From Salminus brasiliensis (lineage: Eukaryota > Chordata > Actinopteri > Characiformes > Bryconidae), in assembly GCF_030463535.1 (NCBI RefSeq), contig NC_132878.1, forward strand, positions 29,916,761-29,980,760: 64,000 nucleotides of DNA, written 5' to 3'. Under the pieces are notes generated by a model. It ran no database searches. It was not told the origin of the DNA and worked only from the letters and a program-made list of their open reading frames with translations. This document shows positions 44,522 to 53,070 of the stretch, piece after piece (position 1 is the first letter of the stretch; the number at the start of each line of letters is the position of its first letter). A program made the position numbers and the translations under genes.

Positions 44522-45733
44522 AACACACACCTCAGTTTATATCACAATACCTACATTTAGAGTGTTATTATTATTCAACCCTAATGAGAGACCGTAACAC
44601 ACACCTCAGTTTATATCACAATACCTACATTTAGAGTGTTATTAATATTCAACCCTAATGAGAGACTGTAACACACACCTCAGTTTATATCACAATACCT
44701 ACATTTAGAGTGTTATTAATATTCAACCCTAATGAGAGACCGTAACACACACCTCAGTTTATATCACAATACCTACATTTAGAGTGTTATTAATATTCAA
44801 CCCTAATGAGAGACTGTAACACACACCTCAGTTTATATCACAATACCTACATTTAGAGTGTTATTAATATTTAACCCTAATGAGAGACTGTAACACACAC
44901 CTCAGTTTATATCACAATACCTACATTTAGAGTGTTATTAATATTCAACCCTAATGAGAGACTGTAACACACCTCAGTTTATATCACAATACCTACATTT
45001 AGAGTGTTATTAATATTCAACCCTAATGAGAGACCGTAACACACACCTCAGTTTATATCACAATACCTACATTTAGAGTGTTATTAATATTCAACCCTAA
45101 TGAGAGACTGTAACTCACACCTCAGTTTATATCACAATACCTACATTTAGAGTGTTATTATTATTCAACCCTAATGAGAGACTGTAACACACACCTCAGT
45201 TTATATCACAATACCTACATTTAGAGTGTTATTAATATTCAACCCTAATGAGAGACCGTAACACACTCCTCAGTTTATATCACAATACCTACATTTAGAG
45301 TGTTATTATTATTCAACCCTAATGAGAGACTGTAACACACACCTCAGTTTATATCACAATACCTACATTTAGAGTGTTATTAATATTCAACCCTAATGAG
45401 AGACCGTAACACACACCTCAGTTTATATCACAATACCTACATTTAGAGTGTTATTAATATTCAATCCTAATGAGAGACTGTAACACACACCTCAGTTTAT
45501 ATCACAATACCTACATTTAGAGTGTTATTATTATTCAACCCTAATGAGAGACTGTAACACACACCTCAGTTTATATCACAATACCTACATTTAGAGTGTT
45601 ATTAATATTCAACCCTAATGAGAGACCGTAACACACACCTCAGTTTATATCACAATACCTACATTTAGAGTGTTATTAATATTCAACCCTAATGAGAGAC
45701 CGTAACACACTCCTCAGTTTATATCACAATACC
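44522..45733 (+). repeat. 74-bp minisatellite, array B (about 16 units)
   Basis: The longest array of the 74-bp family. Unit phrase starts (ctaatgagag) run from 44581 to 45689 in steps of 74, with a single unit of 72 (missing 'ac' at about 44960). Minor variants alternate: actgtaa versus accgtaa, and attaatattc versus attattattc, in a pattern suggesting higher-order amplification. The array ends about 150 bp before the acceptor of the first bmf coding exon. Confidence 0.97.
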
Positions 45734-45901
45734 TCATAGAACACGTTACATTGGGGAGTCTTTAAAATACAGTCTTAAAAAAACAGTTTACCACTGAGAT
45801 TAAATGAAAGAGATTACTGATCTACTGATCTGCAAGGTTCTAGGATGATCTTATGGAAGCTCGCTCTGATGGCATTTTGTTTTCCAGGGTGATTTCCGCT
45901 G

Positions 45902-46172
45902 ATGGAGGATGAGGAGGAGGACTTGCCTGTGGTGTCTCACTACTTGGGAAGGCCGATTGAAGACAGAGGAACACATAACAGAGCTACAGTGAATGACAAC
46001 ATGCCATTGCTTCAGACTATCCCACGCTGCAGGACCACAGGCTCTGGCCCCGATGCGTCGCCCCCTTGTGGAATGACTGGGCCACTCCACCGGCCCCTGC
46101 ACAGCACAGTGGGGTTGGGGTTGGTCTCCAGTCCGACTGGATCTGCAGAAGAGACCAGAGCACTTCTTCACA
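45902..46172 (+). CDS. bmf: Bcl-2-modifying factor (Bmf), coding exon 1
   Basis: BMF is a BH3-only member of the Bcl-2 family. It binds and neutralises pro-survival Bcl-2 proteins at mitochondria and so promotes apoptosis; in mammals it is held on actin/myosin V motors through dynein light chain. This exon follows acceptor ttttgttttccag (45887) and 14 nt of 5' UTR. The ATG at 45902 opens MEDEEEDLPVVSHYLGRPIE, the acidic start usual in BMF. It ends in phase 1 before gtaagg. The joined coding exons (45902-46172, 46990-47177, 51854-51964) give 189 residues, close to the usual 180 to 190. The expected dynein-light-chain motif (K/R-x-TQT) appears only as EDRGTHNRAT. SAEETRALLH aligns with the mammalian EEPQRLFYG region. 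Which teleost paralogue (bmf1 or bmf2) it is cannot be decided here. Confidence 0.85.
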
Positions 46173-46194
46173 GTAAGGAGAATCATTTAGATAT

Positions 46195-46256
46195 AAACAA
46201 GTTATCTGGATGTATCTGGACACTGGGAATTTCCCCACTGCGGGACTAATAAAGGA

Positions 46257-46287
<31 letters not shown>

Positions 46288-46301
46288 TATCTTATCTTAT
46301 G
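46195..46301 (+). repeat. Retroelement 3' tail with (CTTAT)n
   Basis: tgtatctggacactgggaat, ttccccactgcgggactaat and aaaggactat lead into about eight CTTAT units (46261-46300). Such 'aataaag + pentamer' ends are the 3' tails of teleost non-LTR elements. It lies 25 bp downstream of the donor of bmf coding exon 1. Confidence 0.65.
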
Positions 46302-46377
46302 TAGCTTGAGTGCACTGGTAGGATACAAAATCTCAATAGAAGAGGCGGGCCCTGGAACCAGTTTGCCATTGCCCTGT

Positions 46378-46805
46378 CGCAGCATTATAGAGCTCCTCCT
46401 ACACTTCCTGTAGTGTATTACAGACTGTCAGAATGAGTGTGTGGATCATATAAACATTATAGAGCATTATAGAGTACTGCCTACACTTCCTGTAGTGTAT
46501 TACAGTCTGTCAGAATGAGTGTGTGGCACCTATGAACATTATAGAGCATTATAGAGCTCCTCCTACACTTCCTGTAATGTATTACAGTCTGTCAGAATGA
46601 GTGTGTGGATCATATGAACATTAAAGAGCATTATAGAGCTCCCCCTACACTTCATGTAGTGTATTACAGTCTGTCAGAATGAGTGTGTGGATCATATGAA
46701 CATTAAAGAGCAGTATAGAGCTCCCCCTACACTTCCTGTAGTGTATTACAGTCTGTCAGAATGAGTGTGTGGCACATATGAACATTATAGAGCATTATAG
46801 AACAC
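46378..46805 (-). repeat. 82-bp minisatellite, inverted array (about five units)
   Basis: The reverse complement of the 37068-37772 unit: agagctcctcctacacttcc, tgtagtgtattacagtctgt, cagaatgagtgtgtggatca and tatgaacattatagagcatt. It lies in the intron between bmf coding exons 1 and 2 and fills half of it. Confidence 0.95.
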
Positions 46806-46989
46806 TTTTGTTTTTAAGTAAATTGCAGAATAGTTTAATGCTAGGTTTGGGTCCAGTATATTGGTCCACAGTGAAATAATGGCACAATGATTAATGCGGA
46901 CAACCATAGGTTAGTGATGATGATGGTGATGATGATGATTATAATGGCTGATTTTAACATGCATACAGGTTTGATCTTCTTCCCTGAAG

Positions 46990-47177
46990 ACTTTCCAGCC
47001 ATGTCTGAGCAGAACCTGCCTGCAGCAAGAGTAGAGGAGCAGGAGGAAGAAGTGGAAGATAAAGACAGGCCAGACAGGAAAGAGGAAGAAGCTCAGGAGG
47101 GGATGAGCGTTGAGGTGCAGATTGGACGGAAGCTGCGCGAGATAGGAGACCAGTTTCAGCAGGATCACCTGGAGATG
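46990..47177 (+). CDS. bmf: Bmf, coding exon 2 (BH3 domain)
   Basis: Acceptor cttccctgaag (46989), donor gtgaga after 47177; 188 nt, entering in phase 1 and leaving in phase 0. It encodes NFPAMSEQNLPAARVEEQ, a Glu/Asp/Lys-rich stretch, then the BH3 helix VEVQIGRKLREIGDQFQQDH. The four hydrophobic positions are I, L, I and F, with the invariant Asp in GD. The VQI-x-RKL-x-x-I-x-DQF pattern is that of BMF; Gly before Asp is as in BIM, where mammalian BMF has Ala. Short (GAT)n lies just before the exon (46914-46939) and (AAC)n just after (47211-47241). Confidence 0.9.
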
Positions 47178-47209
47178 GTGAGAAAAAGCGATTTCAGGCT
47201 TATTTGTGT

Positions 47210-47241
<32 letters not shown>

Positions 47242-47329
47242 AAACTTAAAGAACACCACTAGACTTTCACTGCTGGGAATGTATCCATGTAGGTCATGTT
47301 TACTTAGCTAATGATTAGCTTTATTATCT

Positions 47330-47840
47330 TTTTTTATTCAGTGTAGTTAGTAGCTTGTTTTATGCCATGTACAAGTCGTCTTGTTTTACTGAGTATTTAC
47401 TAATTTACTAGGCATTAATCTGTAGTAATTAGCTTGTAAAACTCAGTATGGTAATACATTTGTATTGCTCAGTGTAGTTATTAGCATTGTGTAATCAGTG
47501 TTGTTTTGTCAGTGTTGTACTTAGGCTGTTGTGTGTACATGGAGTGTAGTGATTAGCTTGCTTTACTCAGTACGGTAATTAGCCTTTTGCACTTAGTGTA
47601 GTTATCAGCATTATACTAAGCGTAGTGGTTAGTTGGTATTTTATTCAGCGTAGTATATATATAGTTTTACTCAGTATAGTGATTTGTTATTTATCAGTGT
47701 AGTTATATGCTTGTTCTGCTTGTTTAGCAATTAGCTTTGTTTATTCATTTTCTTATTTTTTCATTTCAGCCTGCTTTACTTGTTACTGCTGGGGTTAACC
47801 TGCTTTACTCAGTATATAGATTATAGCCTAGTATTTTACT
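47330..47840 (+). repeat. Degenerate 'ctcagtatagtaattagc' repeats
   Basis: The phrases ttcagtgtagttagtagctt, ctcagtatggtaa, ctcagtgtagttattagc, ctcagtacggtaattagcct, cttagtgtagttatcagc and ctcagtatagtgattt recur irregularly every 30 to 60 bp. This is an old, decayed minisatellite in bmf intron 2. Confidence 0.65.
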
Positions 47841-49454
47841 TAGTGTTACAGTTATATGTTTGACTCTATGGTTTCCTTAATGTAGTGATTATGAACAAGC
47901 TCAAAATTCATAAGAAAAGCCAGTTCAGTGTCTTTAGGGCTGTACATAATGCTATTTGACCACTTGCTGATTGGACATTTTGTACCTAACAGAGGAGCCG
48001 AAGCTGTGAAAGTCTGTTTCGTGACTGTGCTACATGGGATTTTAGTCTGTTAGTAGCGGAAACGCCCACAGTACAGCTTTGAGTGGAGCTGACCTTCCAC
48101 CTCATTCGATTTGTAAAGATGAGTCACTGACTGTTGGAGGTTGGGTCCCGCTTGTAAGGAAGTGTCATACCACAGTTAACTTTACTACACAGTGTTATCA
48201 TTAGGGGGGCATTTCTAATAAAGTAAATTTAATTTGACACAAAAAGGCAGGTGTGAAATGAGGGTGCATTTTAAGTTAGCATTGAAATACTAAAACAAAT
48301 CCACCCACTTTATGCAGCTTTGTGCAATCAGAATGTACTGAGGAACATTTTAACAACATTGTTCTGTTTATGTACTGCTTGTTTTGTTTTGTTTTCTTGT
48401 GTACCTTCGTTGTAAAAGAGAAGTGAAGTGTAAATATGCAGACATCCCGTATGAGAACAAAGCCACAAAAACAGCAACTGTGCACGCTTACTTTCGGTTC
48501 AGCCTGACTGAGGATTCACTAAACGCTGCTCGTGTTAGCGTTTACTGTGCAGCCTAGCAAGTTGGGTTTGTACTCCGATCAGGTCTTATTCATTTATTTA
48601 CCTTTTTCCCCCCACAGTTATTTGTACAGGGCATCCAACTGAGACTCTTTTATCTTGTCCGCTGTTGGAACCCTATGTACATGATGTGAAGCATAAAAAA
48701 ACACTCATACAAGGAACAAAGAAAAAGAACATCATGTTTTAGACAGAACATTCAGTCCTTAATGAGTGAGTGACCGCGTTAGCCCAGCAGGGTGTAAAAG
48801 TAAGAAATAGATGTAAATAATGTGGTACTGGTCGTCTGCGCCTTAAGTCTAGGGGAGCGCATTGAGTTTTCCCATAGAGTTAGCCGAAGAAGGACTTTAA
48901 TTGAGGCCAGTTAAAAAGAGAAAGCACCAAATATTTAGTAAAGAGCCATTTGGGATTAAGCACCACTAGCCCAAAATGTAGGTCTTGAGGATGTGTGCTA
49001 TTAATATATTCATAAGAAATACAGCAGTACCTTGATTTTCACTCCCATTAGCATAACTTGTGCTAATGCTAATGTGTCAGTATGCTAGCACCCAGCTTTT
49101 ACTTGTTATTTCTTGTATATCAGAACATTAAACATGATAAAAGTACAACATCTGAAACGAAATCTAACATGTGAGCTACTAGCTAATATGTAGGGCACAA
49201 TCCCACACTTTAGTCACAAGCTAAGATGTAAGGCACAAGCTGACATGCTAGTCACTGCACAACAGTACAGTCTCATACAGTACACTCAGGCTTTTATGTA
49301 GGACGTCTTATTTGTATCTGAAGAACCGTTTCACCAGACGCAGAACCAGAGGCATTCAAATGGTTCTTTACAGACAAACTGCCCTGCTAAAGAACCCTTG
49401 ACCAACTCCCTTTTTAAAAGAGAGCCTGATAATGATCTCTAAGGGCTTGAGATT
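47841..49454. other. bmf intron 2, no recognised feature
   Basis: No additional exon. Around 49360-49400 a 'ggttcttta...taaagaaccctt' inverted-repeat element similar to 58940-59110 may be present. Confidence 0.4.
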
Positions 49455-49856
49455 AGGGCACAACACGTCATGCTAACAGCTTCTTCCCCAGAGCTGTAGC
49501 GCTCCTCAATCACAGTGGTCACCTCCCACTGTAAACCTCTAAACTTACAACTGAACTGTACCAAACCGGACTGAACAGCTATTTGCACTCTGCCTATTTT
49601 GCACTATGACTATTTGCACACCTGTACAGATGTTCTTTTCTTTTCTGTAAATATATTTTTCAGCTCTTTATTACCTTTAGTACTTTTTACTTTTTTAATT
49701 TATCCCCTACCCTTAGTGTAATTTTCCTTTAGTTTAAGACTGTGTTCTGTGTTTTTTTTGTTACTTGTCATACGTGTTGCTCTCACCAAGACAAATTCCT
49801 TGTATGTGTAACATACTTGGTGAAATAAAGAGATTCTGATTCTGATTCTGATTCTA
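49455..49856 (+). mobile_element. Non-LTR retrotransposon 3' end
   Basis: The + strand encodes the very C-terminus TRHANSFFPRAVALLNHSGH then a stop, a motif found at the end of reverse-transcriptase ORFs of several teleost LINEs. A 3' UTR follows with ttgcactatgactatttgca and tcaccaagacaaattccttg, and a tail ggtgaaataaagagattctg followed by (attctg)n (49830-49856). 5' truncated; located in bmf intron 2. Confidence 0.75.
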
Positions 49857-50329
49857 AATGTTGTAAAATTCTGATGGTGAGGGTTGGACATAACCGCTGT
49901 AAAAACAAAAATAGAGAATAAAAATAGAAAATTCATAGAATAATAGTAAAGAAAGAATAATAAAGAACTGTGTACAAGTGGTTTGTGCATGTGTAGTTTT
50001 AATTCCTGTGGTGTATTTAGTAAAGTATTTGCTGGGTGTAAATACTAAAAGAATGGCTGGCAGTAAAGCCAGAGGGTTGGGATGAACGGTAATGGATTAA
50101 TAATTGTAAATATGCCTGTGGTGCTGGTAATAGAGCTGGGGTTGGTGGAATAATAAAGGAGCAGTAATGATGATCGGGTCTGAGTACGGCTGGGTGGAAC
50201 ACCTCTGTATTTGTGGACGGGGTTGCAGCTGGTAGTGAAGCAGGAGGTTGCGGGGGACAGACTGAAGACGTGAATCGGCTGCGTGTGTTTATACTGAGGA
50301 CTAAATTTAGACCATGACTCGCCCGTGAC
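49857..50329. other. bmf intron 2, no recognised feature
   Basis: Unique sequence between the LINE end and the CpG-rich block. Confidence 0.35.
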
Positions 50330-50880
50330 GTCACCAGCTAAGAGACTGCCCTGTTAAATGTAGGCTAACGTGTAACACGTGTATGCGCGCGCGCGTGTGT
50401 GAGCGTGTGTGTGTGTGAGAGAGAGACGTTTTACTCTCACAGAAAAGCAATATTAATTTTCACTCTTTTTTTTTCCGGAAAAGGAGAGGCATTAGTATCT
50501 ATGTGTTTTAGTGGTTTCTGAGCCGGATAATTCGTCTAGGACTCCCAGCTGCGGTATTCATGCGTGTAACACTGTTGATGAGCGTGTGTGTTTGATTGAA
50601 CATGGCTGCGTGAAGGTGTGTGACGTGGCAGAGCGAAGCGGCTATAGCTTATGCAACACACTGCAATACTCCTCATCCGCTCCTCCGACCAATCCATCCG
50701 CTGTTTCGCACTGAACTTTGAGCCCCGCCCAGAAACTTCAGAGGCCCTGCGCCTGATTGGACAGATCGAGTTAGACCCCGCCCACAAGCCTTACCGCCTA
50801 ACTGACTTAGATGGGGGCGGAATTTAAGCATAAAGCGGATACTGCATAGAAACAGCGCCATCTAGTGGCGGTCTCTGTCG
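50330..50880. promoter_or_regulatory. Intronic CpG-rich promoter-like block in bmf
   Basis: CpG-rich in AT-rich surroundings. Two GC boxes (ccccgccc, about 50721 and 50776), a CCAAT box (ccaat, 50689-50693), an inverted one (attgg, 50755-50760), CRE-like tgacgt words (50325, 50620) and alternating gcgcgcgcgtgtgtg (50385-50400) are present. It lies about 1 kb upstream of the last bmf coding exon. It may be an alternative promoter (giving a transcript that lacks the BH3 exon), an enhancer or an antisense start. Confidence 0.5.
50855..50869 (+). promoter_or_regulatory. Strong CTCF-type site
   Basis: GCGCCATCTAGTGGC matches the core of the CTCF consensus (GCGCCMYCTRGTGGC as read on this strand) at essentially every constrained position. 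It sits at the edge of the CpG-rich block. Confidence 0.6.
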
Positions 50881-51727
50881 CTTTCGTTTTGTGAGTGTTT
50901 TTTTAATGTTATTCATCTGGCAGATCTAGACATGGTGACTTCAGATCATTTTAAGGTTTAGTCTAGTTTGCTTCACCCAAAATCACACTGTGTTTTTGTA
51001 TCAAAGAATATAAATATTTGTATGCATATATAAATATTTGAACATTAGGAATTATGTGTTATTTTACCCTATACATAGTCCTGTCAATTTGGTGCTTGAA
51101 TACACTGGAGCTTTGGGGCTAATGGAGCTAAAGAGTAATAGAAGTGTATAATCTGCTAATTAGTATGGTGAATTTAGGGTGGTGGGGGAAAAACATTACT
51201 GGACGTTTTGTTACTATTGCTTTAAGCTGTGGACCAGCTGGTGGACCTGTTAAGTTCAGGAGGTTAACCCTTTCATGTCCAACTGGGAAACAGAACTTCT
51301 TTGGGTTGGTATGAGGTGATATCATTTTGTGTAGTTGTACCTTCATTAGTTATTTAACAATGCCTATTTGAAATTATTTGATTAGATATGATTTTCATGT
51401 ATTAGCCATATTTAAATTTGACTTTTTATATTGTTTTGAATCAGTAGTCTTGTGAGTAAAATCTGAAGTGATCTGTTCTCCATCTCAATTGTCTTAATTT
51501 CCCTCCTCATATGTATCACAATTTACTGTATCAAATAATCTATAACAGTGATTTGCTTTCTAGTAATCTTACATCCAAATACAACAACCTTTGTTCAATC
51601 AAAAGGATGACGTAGATAATATCATATTTCACCTCCCACCACCCCATATTATCATGAATAACAAACACTAGCACTATACTCTAACATATAGAGTGACATG
51701 CGTGAACGTGAAGAACCTCCACAGTGT
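50881..51727. other. bmf intron 2, dispersed repeat
   Basis: About 51060-51232 ends in actattgctttaa and resembles, inverted, the aaagcgatagtt repeats near 23244 and 31147. The rest is unrecognised. Confidence 0.4.
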
Positions 51728-51757
51728 AAGGGTTCTAGGAAGAAGCCTAGAACCCTT
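51728..51757. repeat. Perfect 12-bp stem hairpin before bmf exon 3
   Basis: aagggttctagg, 6-base loop aagaag, then cctagaaccctt. It lies about 95 bp upstream of the last-exon acceptor. It could be a remnant of the 'gggttct' inverted-repeat element or a structure near the branch-point region. Confidence 0.7.
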
Positions 51758-51853
51758 TTATACGCCATTATTTCCCAATCACATTGGCTTCAATTTGAAT
51801 GAATATTGTATAATGAATAAAGACATTCACCTCCTGTCTTTCTTTATTTACAG

Positions 51854-51964
51854 TTCATGCAGTATCAGCGAGTCCAGATGCCAGGTTGGTGGCGTTTAGC
51901 ATCGACACTCTTCAACCTCCTGTTTCCGAGAGAAGCCGTTGGACCTGGCGGAGCTCAGAGATGA
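51854..51964 (+). CDS. bmf: Bmf, coding exon 3 (C-terminus and stop)
   Basis: Acceptor tgtctttctttatttacag (51853), phase 0. It encodes FMQYQRVQMPGWWRLASTLF, then NLLFPREAVGPGGAQR and stop TGA at 51962-51964. The Trp-Trp pair followed by a hydrophobic helix and a Gly-rich end corresponds to the BMF C-terminus (WW, L-x-N-L and final Gly-Ala-x-Arg), which separates it from BIM. The hydrophobic C-terminal helix may support membrane association. Confidence 0.9.
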   Translation, partial: FMQYQRVQMPGWWRLASTLFNLLFPREAVGPGGAQR

Positions 51965-53065
51965 GGAATCAATTCCTGTCTGGGTCCTAGCGCAGAACAA
52001 ACTGATTGAAAAATGAGAGAAAGAGAGAAGGCCAAGCGCAGAGTCGCCGCTGGACGGAGACCTCTTTTTGACCCCGTCTTTTTCTCTCTCTTTGTGAAAA
52101 AGCCATTCTCAAAACGGGGGCCAGAAAAAAATCATTGTTTTCAGTTTAATTTTTTTTTACAAATTTCTTTTGCCTTATTTTCTTTCTGCTTTTCGCAAAT
52201 GAACAGACCTCGTCTAAAATCTGTGAATGCCTTATTTGAGCCTGAAACACCACAGTGGATTGATTTTAAAATGGAAAAAAAGCAAGTGACTATTATAAAC
52301 TGTTCCAGAAACTAAAGCCAGAGTCAAGACACTGGACTCTTTTCTCAAAAAACATACACCACACAAGTTCACGCTTGTTTTTTTCTCCACCAGCATGGTT
52401 ATAAGTTATTTCTGTTCCGTGCTCGTTCAGTTCCATTTTTCCTCTTCGGTTGCTGGTTTGGATTCCTCCTTCATATCTTCGAGACTTCACTCAGTGCTCT
52501 CAGTGCCACCAGGAGATTCACTTTGACAAACTTGCATTTTTGAAGAATCTGCAGACGACGATCGATCGATTTGTATGTCGTCAGCAATGGAGGTTTGTCG
52601 CCTTAAACCTGCAGTCTAAGCCTTTAAGATCCAATGCTGATTTGTCCCTGAGAGACTGAGAAACGTTCTCCTTCTCAGAAGAGTCGGAAAAGTAGACTTA
52701 GCGAGGTCTCCGCGGGTTACTGAGACGTTTTCTCTTCAAACTGTTTCTCAGTCTAAGCTGCACGATTTTTAAAAGCGACCTTTCCTTAAAAATGACTGGA
52801 TTTTTACATTGCATACGCTTTTGTAACGTATTTGGTCCTTCTTGAACATGTTGAGCCTCGTTTGAGCTGTGACTTTTTAAAACTGAAGGTGCTAAGGTGT
52901 GAAGAACGGCCACATTCAGCAAGTATTTGCTCGTAAAGGCACAAAACAAAGAATGTACCACTTGATTAGATTTAGGAAATCAAATTAGGAGTGAAAACTG
53001 TGCACCTTTTTTTGTAATGCCCCAATCCATATCTTTTACATAAATAAAATTAAAACCTTAAGTAC
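51965..53065 (+). other. bmf: bmf 3' UTR (minimum extent)
   Basis: Continuous non-coding sequence after the stop. A chance 100-codon frame at 52013-52315 has no family resemblance. Candidate poly(A) signal at 53043-53048. A longer UTR is possible, because BMF 3' UTRs are long in mammals. Confidence 0.6.
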
Positions 53066-53070
53066 TTGGT
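53043..53070 (+). terminator. bmf: Candidate bmf polyadenylation site
   Basis: AATAAA at 53043-53048 followed by a GT-rich stretch (ttggttaatgtggcc, 53066-53081). Later alternatives such as attaaa near 56563 cannot be excluded. Confidence 0.5.

Noticed and set aside
52013..52315. 100-codon frame after the bmf stop
   Set aside because: Low-complexity Phe/Lys-rich chance frame in the 3' UTR.
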